DNA of 48,882 bases, from positions 1 through 48,882 of the forward strand of contig JAODAV010000029.1 in NCBI GenBank assembly GCA_025463605.1, written 5' to 3'. Both the position numbers and the translations under genes were made by a program. Below the pieces are notes generated by a model. It was not told the origin of the DNA, ran no database searches, and worked only from the letters and a program-made list of their open reading frames with translations. Of this stretch, positions 22,706 through 31,238 are shown one piece after another (within the stretch, counting starts at the first letter, position 1; each line of letters opens with the position of its first letter). The DNA is from Rhodoglobus sp. (GTDB lineage: Bacteria; Actinomycetota; Actinomycetes; Actinomycetales; Microbacteriaceae).

Positions 22706-22928
22706 GCGTGTCTCCTCTTTCTACGTGTGATGTGCGGCGGTCGCCGCGAGGCACGAGAGAGGAATTTCGCCGCAGCGCGAACGCTGCACAACACCCTTGC
22801 TGCTATCCGCACGACCTCACGGCCGAACGAACGGGGTGAAACGACCCGGTAACCTTGAAGAAGCGGTCGACAGGTGGGAGAGACTCCACTTTCGTAGTCC
22901 GGGCGAGCCCGGAACCTGCACAAGGATA
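22706..22928 (-). promoter_or_regulatory. infC: infC promoter and about 210-nt leader
   Basis: A -10-like TATCCT (22928 to 22923) on the minus strand would start a leader of about 210 nt before the infC start. The first part holds a short GC-rich inverted repeat (TCCGG 22898-22902 with CCGGA 22909-22913). No clear -35 box is seen. A long structured leader before infC is common because this operon is autoregulated by IF-3 or L20 in other bacteria; the mechanism here cannot be read. Confidence 0.35.
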
Positions 22929-22973
22929 GCAGACGCCATCTCGCTTGGCGATTGCCCGGAAACGAGGACGGCA

Positions 22974-23321
22974 ATGAGCGACGCTCCCGACGTGGATCCC
23001 GAGATCCGCGACATCTCCGAAGTGCCAGGCGTCGAGGTGATCAACACCGTCGCCGTGCACCTCATGAGCGCCGCAGCCGTGAAACTCGGTCTCTCAGAGG
23101 GCGAGGATGCCGCTGCCGACGTCGACCTCGACGAAGCGCGCAAACTCATTACCGCGCTCGCCGGGCTCGTGACTGCGGCGGCGCCCGAGATCGGCGATCA
23201 GCACGCCCGTCCGCTGCGAGACGGCCTGCGCTCGCTCCAGTTGGCGTTCCGCGAGAACTCGAGGTTCCCCGACCCGCCCGGCGCCGGCCCGGGAGAGAAG
23301 TACACCGGCCCCGTCAACTAG
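22974..23321 (+). CDS. DUF1844 domain protein
   Basis: 115 aa. Begins MSDAPDVDPEIRDISEVPG and contains EVINTVAVHLMSAAAVKLGL, the DUF1844 core, then LDEARKLITALAGLV. The proline-rich end (PDPPGAGPGEKYTGPVN) is usual. No function is established; divergence from infC is conserved in Actinobacteria. The start at 22974 lies 4 nt or so behind GAGGACGG. Confidence 0.85.
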   Translation: MSDAPDVDPEIRDISEVPGVEVINTVAVHLMSAAAVKLGLSEGEDAAADVDLDEARKLITALAGLVTAAAPEIGDQHARPLRDGLRSLQLAFRENSRFPDPPGAGPGEKYTGPVN

Positions 23322-23349
23322 TCGGCGGCCGCGCCTGGCCGGACCGCCG

Positions 23350-23400
23350 TGCCTTTCTAGACTGCGGTGCCTTTCTGGACTGCCTGCCTTTCTAGACTGC
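23350..23400. repeat. Three tandem copies of a 16-bp sequence at the sseB 3' end
   Basis: TGCCTTTCTAGACTGC occurs at 23350-23365 and 23385-23400, with a one-base variant (TGCCTTTCTGGACTGC) at 23368-23383. The rightmost copy contains the last codons and the stop of sseB; the other two follow the stop. This looks like a small local duplication of the gene end. Confidence 0.85.
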
Positions 23401-24150
23401 AGAGACGAGCTGCACCTTGAGGGAGTCGACGCGCGTGGCGATGATCTCCGACTCCGACCAGCGCTGGCTCAGCCTCGCGATGATGGCGTCGAGGGTTGCC
23501 CGGTCGAGCGCTTCCGCCAACGAAAGCTGCACGATGAGCTCGGGGCCAGCGAGCCTCGCGCCCCGGTCGCCGGGCGCGAGCTGGATCGCGATCACCGCAT
23601 CCTCGAGCTCGGCACCCGACATGAACGCGCGCAGCACCTCCTCATCGAGGTAGCTGGGCGTCCAGGGGCGCGCTTGCGCGATCGCCCACAAAGCAGGACG
23701 CCGGATGACGAACTCGGTGTCGCTCGTCGGGTCGAGCACGACGAGGTCGGTGTCTTCGGCCGCCGCCGCGATCGCGACGCGGGCCGCTGCGGCGGGAACC
23801 GGGCGCGCGGCGGGATTCCAGGCCGCCATTGCAGCGACGGAGGTGAACGCCGGGAGCACCGTGCGCCCATCCGGGCCCGCCACCGTGACGATGGCGAGCT
23901 CCTGGCTCTTGTCGACGGTGTGACCGTGCTCGTTGGTTCCAGCCTCGCCGAGCTGCGCAACGAGTGGAATCAGCAGTCGAGAGTCGCGGAGCGCGTCGAC
24001 GACGTCAGCCTCGCCGAGCTCATTGCTGCGGAAGCGCCTGATCGCCTCGACGAGTCGCTCGGGGGCGCTGCCGTCGTCCTGAGCTGCGGGGTTGGACTCG
24101 AAGTGCCGTCCCTGCCACGGCTGTCCGGCCGAGTCGCCGCCCCCGGCCAC
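23392..24150 (-). CDS. SseB family protein
   Basis: 252 aa, soluble. The start GTG gives AGGGDSAGQPWQGRHFESNP, the usual opening of actinobacterial SseB-like proteins next to hisA. The SseB core (VVDALRDSRLLIPLVAQL, GRTVLPAFTSVAAMAAWNP, DLVVLDPTSDTEFVIRRPALWAI) follows; the C-terminal half (WTPSYLDEEVLRAF...) is the second SseB-type domain. Biochemical role unknown; enhanced serine sensitivity in E. coli named the family. It starts 3 bp behind hisA and is therefore the end gene of the his unit. Confidence 0.85.
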   Translation of the reverse strand: MAGGGDSAGQPWQGRHFESNPAAQDDGSAPERLVEAIRRFRSNELGEADVVDALRDSRLLIPLVAQLGEAGTNEHGHTVDKSQELAIVTVAGPDGRTVLPAFTSVAAMAAWNPAARPVPAAAARVAIAAAAEDTDLVVLDPTSDTEFVIRRPALWAIAQARPWTPSYLDEEVLRAFMSGAELEDAVIAIQLAPGDRGARLAGPELIVQLSLAEALDRATLDAIIARLSQRWSESEIIATRVDSLKVQLVSAV

Positions 24151-24153
24151 GAG

Positions 24154-24903
24154 TCAGCCCTGTGCGACGTCGAGAGCTTCGGCGAGAGTGAAGGCCCCGG
24201 CGTACAGGGCCTTGCCCACAATCGCGCCCTCGAGCCCGTGCGGCACGAGCTGTCGGAGCGCCTCGATGTCATCGAGTGTCGCGACACCGCCCGAGGCGAC
24301 CACCGGTCGCTCCGTGTAGTCGATCACCTGGCGCAGGAGGTCGAGGTTGGGGCCCTGGAGAGTGCCATCCTTGGTGACGTCCGTGACGACGTAGCGGCAG
24401 CATCCCGCCTCTTCGAGCCGATCGAGCACCGCCCACAGGTCGCCCCCGTCCTGGGTCCAGCCACGGGCGGCGAGCGTCGTGCCGCGCACGTCGAGACCGA
24501 CGGCGATCGCCTCGCCGTATTCGGCGATGACGTGAGCGGCCCACTCGGGATTCTCGAGCGCGGCCGTGCCGAGGTTGATGCGCTTGGCGCCGGTGGAGAG
24601 CGCGGCTTCGAGGGTCGCGTCATCCCTGATGCCGCCGGAGAGCTCGATGTTCACGCGCCGCGGCGTGTTCTTGATGACCTTCTTGATCACACTGTGGTTG
24701 TTGCCGCGGCCGAAGGCGGCATCGAGGTCGACGAGGTGGATCCATTGGGCGCCTTGGTCGATCCACTCCTGCGCCGCGTCGACGGGATCGCCGTAATTCG
24801 TCTCCGTGCCGGCCTCGCCCCGGGTGAGGCGCACGGCCTTACCCCCAGCGACGTCGACAGCGGGTAGGAGGATCAGACCGGGTGTTGTAGTGAACTCGCT
24901 CAT
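24154..24903 (-). CDS. priA: Phosphoribosyl isomerase HisA/PriA
   Basis: 249 aa beta/alpha barrel. Isomerises ProFAR in histidine synthesis; in Actinobacteria the same enzyme (PriA) also replaces TrpF in tryptophan synthesis. The catalytic aspartates lie in [15 protein letters not shown] (first strand) and [16 protein letters not shown] (later strand). [11 protein letters not shown] and [13 protein letters not shown] bind the two phosphates. Dual use is inferred from the lineage, not proven by the sequence. A 78-bp gap separates it from hisH. Confidence 0.93.
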   Translation of the reverse strand: MSEFTTTPGLILLPAVDVAGGKAVRLTRGEAGTETNYGDPVDAAQEWIDQGAQWIHLVDLDAAFGRGNNHSVIKKVIKNTPRRVNIELSGGIRDDATLEAALSTGAKRINLGTAALENPEWAAHVIAEYGEAIAVGLDVRGTTLAARGWTQDGGDLWAVLDRLEEAGCCRYVVTDVTKDGTLQGPNLDLLRQVIDYTERPVVASGGVATLDDIEALRQLVPHGLEGAIVGKALYAGAFTLAEALDVAQG

Positions 24904-24981
24904 AGCCGTTCTCTCTGCAAATCGCTCCGCGGTATGCCGCGAACAAACACTCGATACTAGCCGACGGCGCTCAGCGCCAGA

Positions 24982-25614
24982 TCACAGGGTTCCCAGCCAG
25001 TTCTCAAGCAGGCGGATGCCCGCCCGCCCCGACTTCTCCGGATGGAACTGGGTGGCGGACAGGGGCCCGTTTTCGACGGCGGCCAGAAAGCGGCTACCGT
25101 GTTCCGCCCACGTGAGCATGGGCTGCGGGAATGGCGGATGCACCTCGAGCGGCCAGACCTGCGCCGCGTACGAGTGCACGAAGTAAAAACGCTCGTCCCC
25201 GATGCCGTCGAACAGCCTCGAGTCCGCGGGAGCGTCGACAGTGTTCCAGCCCATGTGCGGAAGGATCGGGGCATCCAATTCGGTCACAACGCCCTCCCAC
25301 TCCCCCAGGCCGGGTGTGTCGTTGCCGCGTTCGACGCCGTGCTCGAACAGCACTTGCATACCGACGCAAATGCCGAGCACAGGCCGGCCGCCTGTGAGGC
25401 GCTTCTCGATCGCGGCACCGCCGCGCACGGCGTTGAGGCCGTCCATGACGGCCGAGAACGCGCCGACTCCGGGCACGACGAGGCCGTCGGCGGCTTCCGC
25501 AACCGACTTGTCGGAGCTGAGCGTCACTCTCGCGCCCGCGAGCTCGAGGGCCTTGGCCGCCGAGTGCACGTTGCCGGAGCCGTAGTCGAGGATAACGACG
25601 GAGGGGGAACTCAT
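24982..25614 (-). CDS. hisH: Imidazole glycerol phosphate synthase, glutaminase subunit
   Basis: 210 aa class I amidotransferase. The catalytic triad is visible: C83 in LGICVGMQ, H191 and E193 in TQFHPEKSG. Supplies ammonia to HisF, whose gene is not in the window. It begins 2 bp behind the hisB stop. Confidence 0.95.
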   Translation of the reverse strand: MSSPSVVILDYGSGNVHSAAKALELAGARVTLSSDKSVAEAADGLVVPGVGAFSAVMDGLNAVRGGAAIEKRLTGGRPVLGICVGMQVLFEHGVERGNDTPGLGEWEGVVTELDAPILPHMGWNTVDAPADSRLFDGIGDERFYFVHSYAAQVWPLEVHPPFPQPMLTWAEHGSRFLAAVENGPLSATQFHPEKSGRAGIRLLENWLGTL

Positions 25615-25616
25615 GC

Positions 25617-26222
25617 TCAGAGCGCACCCTTGGTCGACGGGATGCCGCTGACCCGGGCATCCGGCTCGATGGCGAAACGGAAGGCACGCGCGAACGCCTT
25701 GAACTCGGCCTCGGCGATGTGGTGCGGATCCCTGCCGCCGAGAACGGTCACGTGCACCGTCAGCCCGGCGTTGAACGCGATCGCTTCGAAGACGTGGCGC
25801 ACCATCGAACCGGTGAAGTGCCCGCCGATGAGGTGGTGCTCGAAGCCCGCGGGCTCGCCGGAGTGCACGAGATAGGGACGGCCCGAGACATCCACCACCG
25901 CTTGCACGAGCGCCTCGTCGAGCGGAACGAGCGCGTCACCGAAGCGGGAGATGCCGGCCTTATCGCCAAGCGCCTGCTTGATCGCAGCGCCCAGTGTGAT
26001 GCCGATGTCCTCCACGGTGTGGTGCACGTCGATGTCGGTGTCGCCGGTCGCCGTCACGGTGAGGTCGACGAGGGAGTGCTTCGCGAACGCGGTGAGCAGG
26101 TGGTCGAAGAAAGGAACGCTCGAATCGATCGACGATGTACCCGTGCCGTCGAGGTCGATGCTCAGCTCGATGCTCGACTCACTCGTGGCACGCGTGAGCG
26201 TAGCTGTCCTGCTTGCGGTCAT
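25617..26222 (-). CDS. hisB: Imidazoleglycerol-phosphate dehydratase
   Basis: 201 aa, monofunctional type without a phosphatase domain. The manganese-binding histidine clusters are seen as [26 protein letters not shown] and later [13 protein letters not shown] and [16 protein letters not shown]. Dehydrates imidazole glycerol phosphate. Its ATG overlaps the hisC stop by 4 nt (ATGA). Confidence 0.96.
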   Translation of the reverse strand: MTASRTATLTRATSESSIELSIDLDGTGTSSIDSSVPFFDHLLTAFAKHSLVDLTVTATGDTDIDVHHTVEDIGITLGAAIKQALGDKAGISRFGDALVPLDEALVQAVVDVSGRPYLVHSGEPAGFEHHLIGGHFTGSMVRHVFEAIAFNAGLTVHVTVLGGRDPHHIAEAEFKAFARAFRFAIEPDARVSGIPSTKGAL

Positions 26223-27316
26223 TGCGCAATCCTATCGAGCGGGCCAGAGCCCTCGAGCCGGGCGAGGGCGTCAAGGAAGATCGTCGTCTCGGCATCGCTG
26301 CCCGCCGTTACGCGAAGGTGGTTCGGGATACCGACTTCGCGAATGAGGATGCCTTGCGCGAGCAACTCCTCGAACACGGAGTGCGGTTCAGCCACGCCAC
26401 CGAATAACACGAAGTTGGATGCGCTCGGCACGGGTGTGTACCCGAGCTCGGGCAGCGCGGCGATCATGCGGTCGCGCTGGCTCTTGATGTCGTCGACCAT
26501 CGCGAGCATCGCCGGCGCGTGGGCGAGCGCGGCGACCGCGGCCGCCTGGGTGAGGGCCGACAGGTGGTACGGCAAGCGAACGAGCCGCAGCGCGTCGGTG
26601 ACCGCGGGGTCCGCTGCGAGGTATCCGAGTCTCGCGCCCGCAAACGCGAACGCCTTGCTCATGGTGCGGCTCACGAGAAGGCGCGGACGGCCCTCGAGAA
26701 GGGTGAGCGCCGTCGCACCGTCCGCAAATTCGGCGTACGCCTCGTCAACGAGCAGGATGCCCTCGGTCGCCTCGTACGCCGCCTCGATGGTCTCGAGGCC
26801 CAGTGGCGTTCCCGTGGGGTTGTTGGGCGAGCACAGGAACACGATGTCGGGACTCTCCCGCTCGATGGCTCGCACGGCGGTCTCGGGTGAGATCTCGTAG
26901 CCGGCATCCCGTTCCGCTTCGATCCACCGCGTGCCGGTTCCGGAGGCGATGATGGAGTGCATCGAATAGGTGGGCGGAAACCCGAGCACGCTGCGGCCGG
27001 GACCGCCGAAAGCCTGCAGCGTCTGCTGCAGTACTTCGTTGGAGCCGTTTGCGGCCCAGATGTTGTCGCGATCGAGCCCGTGCCCGAGGTAGGCAGCCAG
27101 GGAATCGCGGAGTTCGGTGAATTCGCGATCGGGATAGCGGTTGACGCCCATGACCGCTCGGGCGAGTGCGGTGACGATATCGGTTGCCACGGCTTCGGGA
27201 ATGGGATGCGTGTTCTCGTTGACGTTGAGCTGCACGCGCACGTGCTTCTGGGGCGCACCGTACGGCTCGAGACCGCGCAGGTCGTCGCGGATCGGGAGAT
27301 CGGAGAGGGAAGTCAC
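26219..27316 (-). CDS. hisC: Histidinol-phosphate aminotransferase
   Basis: 365 aa class I/II PLP aminotransferase. [51 protein letters not shown] and the PLP-lysine motif [17 protein letters not shown] are all present. Start GTG at 27316 lies 6 nt below a good -10 box CATAAT (minus strand) without a Shine-Dalgarno, which fits a leaderless message. hisD, usually upstream, is absent; the neighbour is the SOS locus. Confidence 0.95.
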   Translation of the reverse strand: MTSLSDLPIRDDLRGLEPYGAPQKHVRVQLNVNENTHPIPEAVATDIVTALARAVMGVNRYPDREFTELRDSLAAYLGHGLDRDNIWAANGSNEVLQQTLQAFGGPGRSVLGFPPTYSMHSIIASGTGTRWIEAERDAGYEISPETAVRAIERESPDIVFLCSPNNPTGTPLGLETIEAAYEATEGILLVDEAYAEFADGATALTLLEGRPRLLVSRTMSKAFAFAGARLGYLAADPAVTDALRLVRLPYHLSALTQAAAVAALAHAPAMLAMVDDIKSQRDRMIAALPELGYTPVPSASNFVLFGGVAEPHSVFEELLAQGILIREVGIPNHLRVTAGSDAETTIFLDALARLEGSGPLDRIAQ

Positions 27317-27387
27317 TCCCCAATTATGGCCGTCGCGCAGGCCATCGCTGCCCGGAAGGGCCATGCCGCGATGGTGCCGAGCGCCAC

Positions 27388-27798
27388 TCAGTGCGCGTAC
27401 TGCGCGGGGATGGCGAGCTCCTGACCAGCGAATACGTCGGGCGACGTAAGCGCGTTGAGCTTCACGAACTCGGCGATCACGTCGCGCGGATCGGCCCGGG
27501 GAGCGATCTCCTCGGCGAGCTGCCACAGCGACTGCCCGCTCTCGACCGTGACGTATTGGAAAGGCACGTTCGAGCCCTCGAGCGAAGCGGTCGCTCCCCC
27601 GCCGTTGAGGGCGAAGAGGAGGGCGGCGACCACGAGTGGTGTGGCCGCGAGTACCGTGAGCACTGCGCGGCCACGCTGGGTGAGGCGAAGTTTCGGCGCA
27701 GCGGGGCGCACGACAACCGCGCGAATCGGCCGAGCGGCCGAGCGCGGCGATCCGAATGCGGTACCGATGGCTGCGCCGTTGATGATTGCCGTGCTCAT
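27388..27798 (-). CDS. LysM-domain membrane protein next to lexA (possible SOS-induced cell-wall/division protein)
   Basis: 136 aa. A basic cytoplasmic N-terminus (ending LRLTQRGR) is followed by one membrane helix (AVLTVLAATPLVVAALLFAL) and then an outside LysM module (VTVESGQSLWQLAEEIAPRADPRDVIAEFVKLNAL...VFAGQELAIP) which binds peptidoglycan. Divergent LysM or small membrane genes next to lexA are a hallmark of Actinobacteria (Rv2719c/ChiZ in mycobacteria; DivS in corynebacteria) and are DNA-damage induced. The start at 27798 has GAGGAG nearby. An SOS box lies about 113 bp upstream; the long leader carries repeats and a hairpin. Confidence 0.85.
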   Translation of the reverse strand: MSTAIINGAAIGTAFGSPRSAARPIRAVVVRPAAPKLRLTQRGRAVLTVLAATPLVVAALLFALNGGGATASLEGSNVPFQYVTVESGQSLWQLAEEIAPRADPRDVIAEFVKLNALTSPDVFAGQELAIPAQYAH

Positions 27799-27813
27799 CT
27801 TTCGCTCCTCAGT

Positions 27814-27859
27814 CTCTGGTTTCGTATCTCTGGGTTTACGTATCTCTGGGTTTTCGTAT
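27814..27859. repeat. Three tandem 14-16-bp repeats in the leader of the LysM gene
   Basis: CTCTGGTTTCGTAT (27814-27827), CTCTGGGTTTACGTAT (27828-27843) and CTCTGGGTTTTCGTAT (27844-27859) follow each other without gaps. On the LysM mRNA strand they read as repeated ATACGNAAACCCAGAG. The last copy runs into the left arm of the adjacent hairpin. Confidence 0.85.
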
Positions 27860-27890
27860 CCGGCCCTCGGCCGGGAGGGCCGGATACGAA
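27853..27890. repeat. Perfect 16-bp inverted repeat (hairpin) between lexA and the LysM gene
   Basis: TTCGTATCCGGCCCTC (27853-27868) and GAGGGCCGGATACGAA (27875-27890) pair without a mismatch around the 6-nt centre GGCCGG. It would form a very stable stem in the 5' leader of the LysM mRNA. On the plus strand it is followed by GTTTGTT, so it might also stop leftover rightward transcription. Confidence 0.9.
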
Positions 27891-27910
27891 GTTTGTTAGT
27901 ACGCCTGTTC

Positions 27911-27924
27911 CGAACATACATTCG
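27911..27924. promoter_or_regulatory. SOS (LexA) box 1, LysM gene side
   Basis: CGAACATACATTCG fits the actinobacterial LexA box CGAAC-N4-GTTCG with one mismatch (A for G). It lies on the LysM-gene side of the divergent region and is followed on that strand by TACTAA, a possible -10. Confidence 0.75.
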
Positions 27925-27948
27925 AATGGGCTCCAGTTCAAGGTAATC

Positions 27949-28053
27949 TTCGAATGAACCACCGACATTGACGTCGACACACTCGAACAGGTGTTTGTTT
28001 TTCGTCTCTTGTACGGATACAGTTTCGAATGGGCCACCGACATCGGGCGTCGA
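27949..28053. repeat. Direct imperfect repeat spanning the lexA promoter and start
   Basis: Two related blocks at 27949-27977 and 28024-28053 share TTCGAATG, then CCACCGACAT and then GTCGA at almost the same spacing. TTCGAATGGGC also occurs at 27921-27931. The second block contains the start chosen for lexA, so part of the promoter looks duplicated from the gene start or the reverse. Confidence 0.7.
27984..27997 (+). promoter_or_regulatory. lexA: SOS (LexA) box 2, lexA promoter
   Basis: CGAACAGGTGTTTG matches CGAAC-N4-GTTYG. It lies about 20 bp before TACAGT (28018-28023), a -10 candidate of lexA, so that LexA bound here would cover the -35 region and repress its own gene. Confidence 0.8.
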
Positions 28054-28757
28054 GAGGCGGAATCGAGGACGACGTGGACGACATGCAATCCCAGGAGCGA
28101 CCCGGCACGCGCCGACGCACGAGCCTGAGTGACAAGCAACTCGCGATCCTCGATGTGATCCAGCGTTCGGTCTCGGCGCGTGGGTACCCGCCGAGCATGC
28201 GCGAGATCGGCGATGCCGTGGGGCTCTCTTCGCTCTCGAGCGTGACCCATCAGCTCAACCAGCTCGAACTCAGCGGCTACCTCCGGCGCGACCCCAACCG
28301 CCCCAGGGCGATGGAGGTGCTCATCGACCTTCCCGGTCTCGAGGGCGGTGACGACGTCTCCGACACTGCTCCTGCGGTGGGCGACGCCGTCATGGTGCCG
28401 CTCGTGGGTCGCATTGCCGCCGGCATCCCGATCACGGCCGACCAGCAGGTCGACGAGGTGTTCCCGCTCCCCCGCCAACTCACCGGCAAGGGCGAACTCT
28501 TCATGCTCAAGGTCGTCGGTGAGTCGATGATCGACGCGGCCATCTGCGACGGCGACTGGGTCGTCGTACGGCAGCAGAAGACCGCCGAGAACGGCGACAT
28601 CGTCGCCGCGATGCTCGACAACGAGGCGACCGTGAAGGTCTTCCGCCAGCGTGACGGGCACACGTGGCTGCTGCCCCGCAACTCCAACTTCGAGCCCATC
28701 CTCGGCGACCATGCCGAGGTTCTCGGCAAGGTTGTCACGGTGCTGCGCTCGCTTTAG
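28029..28757 (+). CDS. lexA: SOS repressor LexA
   Basis: Up to 242 aa. A winged helix-turn-helix ([34 protein letters not shown]) binds SOS boxes; the S24 autopeptidase domain has the cleavage pair Ala-Gly in [11 protein letters not shown], the catalytic serine in [15 protein letters not shown] and the lysine in EATVKVF. RecA-ssDNA triggers self-cleavage. ATG 28029 is chosen because TACAGT ends 5 nt before it (leaderless). Alternatives in frame are GTG 28074, behind GAGGA, and ATG 28083; these would shorten the protein by 15 or 18 residues. Confidence 0.95.
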   Translation: MGHRHRASRGGIEDDVDDMQSQERPGTRRRTSLSDKQLAILDVIQRSVSARGYPPSMREIGDAVGLSSLSSVTHQLNQLELSGYLRRDPNRPRAMEVLIDLPGLEGGDDVSDTAPAVGDAVMVPLVGRIAAGIPITADQQVDEVFPLPRQLTGKGELFMLKVVGESMIDAAICDGDWVVVRQQKTAENGDIVAAMLDNEATVKVFRQRDGHTWLLPRNSNFEPILGDHAEVLGKVVTVLRSL

Positions 28758-28798
28758 GTCTCCGCCCGGGTCCGAGCCCCGTTAGGAGCTACAACCAC

Positions 28799-28832
28799 AG
28801 AACGCCCCGGCCATCGGCCGGGGCGTTCTTTT
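28799..28832 (+). terminator. Rho-independent terminator of lexA
   Basis: AGAACGCCCCGGCC (28799-28812) and GGCCGGGGCGTTCT (28816-28829) form a 14-bp perfect stem with a 3-nt loop, followed by a T run ending at 28832. It lies 41 bp behind the lexA stop and could also slow metE transcripts from the other side. Confidence 0.85.
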
Positions 28833-28922
28833 GCGTCACAGTTGCGACGAGCGTGTCGAGTCACGCGACGATTACCTCGCAGCCCGACCTCCTGCGCGCA
28901 GGTTGCGAAGAGCCCGAGGGAC

Positions 28923-31238
28923 CTATGCCCCCACGCGCGCCCGGGCTGCCCGGGTCGCCTCGAGGATGTTCGTGAGCGACTGAACCGTCTCGTCGTAGCC
29001 GCGCGTCTTGAGGCCGCAGTCCGGGTTGACCCAGACCTGGCGCTCTGGGATTGAGCCGATCGCGATATCGAGCAGCTCGCTCACCTCTTCGACCGAGGGA
29101 ACGCGGGGCGAGTGAATGTCGTACACGCCCGGACCGATCCCGCGACCGAACCCGCTCGACTTGATGTCAGGCACGACCTCCATCTTGGAACGGGCGGCCT
29201 CGATCGAGGTGACGTCCGCATCCAGTCGGTCGATCGCGTCGATCACGACGCTGAACTCGGAGTAGCAGAGGTGGGTGTGGATCTGCGTCTTGTCCTCAAC
29301 TCCCGCGGTCGCGAGTCGGAACGATCCGACCGACCAGTCGAGGTAGTCGGGCTGGTCCTTCTTCTTGAGCGGGAGCAACTCGCGCAGGGCCGGCTCATCG
29401 ACCTGGATGATGCCGATGCCGGCCGCCTCGAGATCCTCGATCTCGTCGCGGAGGGCAAGGGCGACCTGGTTTGCCGTGTCGCGCAAGGGCTGATCGTCGC
29501 GCACGAACGACCAGGCGAGAATCGTCACCGGACCGGTGAGCATGCCCTTGACGGGCTTCTCGGTGAGGCTCTGCGTGTAGGTGGACCACTCGACCGTGAT
29601 GGGAGCGGGGCGCGAGACGTCACCCCACAGGATCGACGGACGCGTACAGCGCGAACCGTACGACTGCACCCAGCCGTTCTGGGTGACCGCGAATCCGTCG
29701 AGGTTCTCAGCGAAGTACTGCACCATGTCGTTGCGCTCGGGCTCGCCGTGAACGAGTACGTCGAGTCCGATCTTCTCCTGCAGTTCCACGACGCGCTTGA
29801 TCTCGTCGCGCATGGCCTGCTTGTACTGCTCCTCGGTGATCTCGCCCTTGGCGGCGGCCGCGCGGTGCTTGCGGATGTCCCCGGTCTGGGGGAACGAGCC
29901 GATGGTCGTCGTCGGCAGGAACGGCAGGTTGAGTGCGGCCTCCTGCGCGGAGAGGCGATCGGCGTAGTCGCCGCGCGAGAAGTCCGCGTCGCTGAGCGAG
30001 GCCGCGCGAGCGCGCACGGCGCCGTCACGCACTCCGGATGCCGCATGACGGTCGGCGAGGGCGGCGGAAGCAGCATCCAAGTCAGCCTGGATCGCGGCCT
30101 TGCCCTCGGTGAGGCCCTTGGCGAGCGTCGCCACCTGGCCGACCTTCTGGTCCGCGAACGCCAGCCAGCCCTTGAGCTGGTCGGCGAGCAGCGGCTCGTC
30201 GTCGACGTCGTGGGGAACGTGGAACAGGCTCGTCGAGCTCGAGACGGCTACGTTGGGGCTGAGCCCACGCAGCGACTCAAGCGAGGAGAACGCCGCCTCG
30301 AGATCGCCGCGCCAGATGTTGTGGCCGTCGATGACGCCGCCAACGAGCACCTTGTCGGTGCTCACCCGGCCGGGCAGGGCACCCTTGACGAGGTCGATGC
30401 CGATCGCTTCCACCGGGGTGTCGAGCAGTACGGGCAGCGCGTCGTCGAGGCTTCCGTAGGGCGCGGAGACGAAGATCGCCGGGCGAGCGGGCACGGCGCC
30501 CAGAAGGTCGTAGGCGTGCTTGGTCGCTTCGAGCACCGCCGCGCGGGGCACCTCGATGCTCTCGCTCACGAGGGCCGGCTCGTCGAGCTGCACCCACTCG
30601 GCGCCGGCGGCGAGAAGTGCCGCGAGAAGCTCGGCGTAGACGGGGAGCAGGTCATCGAGGCGGTCGAGCGGCTGGTAGCCCTCGGGGGCACCCTCCGACG
30701 GCTTGCTCAGCAGGAGGAACGTGACGGGACCGACGATGACAGGACGCGTGCGGAAACCGCTCGTCGTCGCCTCGGCGACCTCGCGTACCAATCGGTCGGA
30801 CGCGAGGTGGAAGTCCGTCTCCGGCCCGATCTCGGGAACGAGGTAGTGGTAGTTCGAGTCGAACCATTTGGTCATCTCGGCGGGCGTGTCCTGTCCCTCG
30901 CCGCGCGCGACTGTGAAGTACCCCGCGAGATCCACGGTTCCGTCTGCCTTGACGAGCCGCTGGAACCGGGTGGGAATCGCGCCGACCGTGACGGCCGCAT
31001 CCAGCACCTGGTCGTAGTAGGAGAAGGCTTCGGGGATCGACGAGTCCGTGCGGCCGAGTCCGAGCGAGGCGAGCCGCTCCCGCGTGACACGACGCAGGTC
31101 GGCCGCAGTCGCTTCAAGTTCCTCAACGGAGATCCGGCCGGCCCAGAAAGACTCGACTGCCTTCTTGAGTTCGCGGCGCCGACCGATCCGCGGGTAGCCC
31201 AGGATCGTGCCGGTGGGGAACGGGGTCGTGCTCGTCAT
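28923..31238 (-). CDS. metE: Cobalamin-independent methionine synthase
   Basis: 771 aa, full length. Transfers the methyl group of 5-methyltetrahydropteroyl-triglutamate to homocysteine. The N-terminal barrel starts GTILGYPRIGRRRELKKAVESFW; the C-terminal catalytic barrel begins around LPTTTIGSFPQT. Zinc ligands are visible in HTHLCYSEF (His and Cys) and in WVNPDCGLKTR (last Cys). Its ATG overlaps the metF stop (ATGA). No cobalamin riboswitch is seen upstream of the operon. Confidence 0.97.
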   Translation of the reverse strand: MTSTTPFPTGTILGYPRIGRRRELKKAVESFWAGRISVEELEATAADLRRVTRERLASLGLGRTDSSIPEAFSYYDQVLDAAVTVGAIPTRFQRLVKADGTVDLAGYFTVARGEGQDTPAEMTKWFDSNYHYLVPEIGPETDFHLASDRLVREVAEATTSGFRTRPVIVGPVTFLLLSKPSEGAPEGYQPLDRLDDLLPVYAELLAALLAAGAEWVQLDEPALVSESIEVPRAAVLEATKHAYDLLGAVPARPAIFVSAPYGSLDDALPVLLDTPVEAIGIDLVKGALPGRVSTDKVLVGGVIDGHNIWRGDLEAAFSSLESLRGLSPNVAVSSSTSLFHVPHDVDDEPLLADQLKGWLAFADQKVGQVATLAKGLTEGKAAIQADLDAASAALADRHAASGVRDGAVRARAASLSDADFSRGDYADRLSAQEAALNLPFLPTTTIGSFPQTGDIRKHRAAAAKGEITEEQYKQAMRDEIKRVVELQEKIGLDVLVHGEPERNDMVQYFAENLDGFAVTQNGWVQSYGSRCTRPSILWGDVSRPAPITVEWSTYTQSLTEKPVKGMLTGPVTILAWSFVRDDQPLRDTANQVALALRDEIEDLEAAGIGIIQVDEPALRELLPLKKKDQPDYLDWSVGSFRLATAGVEDKTQIHTHLCYSEFSVVIDAIDRLDADVTSIEAARSKMEVVPDIKSSGFGRGIGPGVYDIHSPRVPSVEEVSELLDIAIGSIPERQVWVNPDCGLKTRGYDETVQSLTNILEATRAARARVGA

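Noticed and set aside
27814..27890. CRISPR array or insertion element from the tandem repeats and hairpin
   Set aside because: Repeats are only 14-16 bp, directly adjacent without spacers, and there is no transposase or target duplication; explained better as leader structure.
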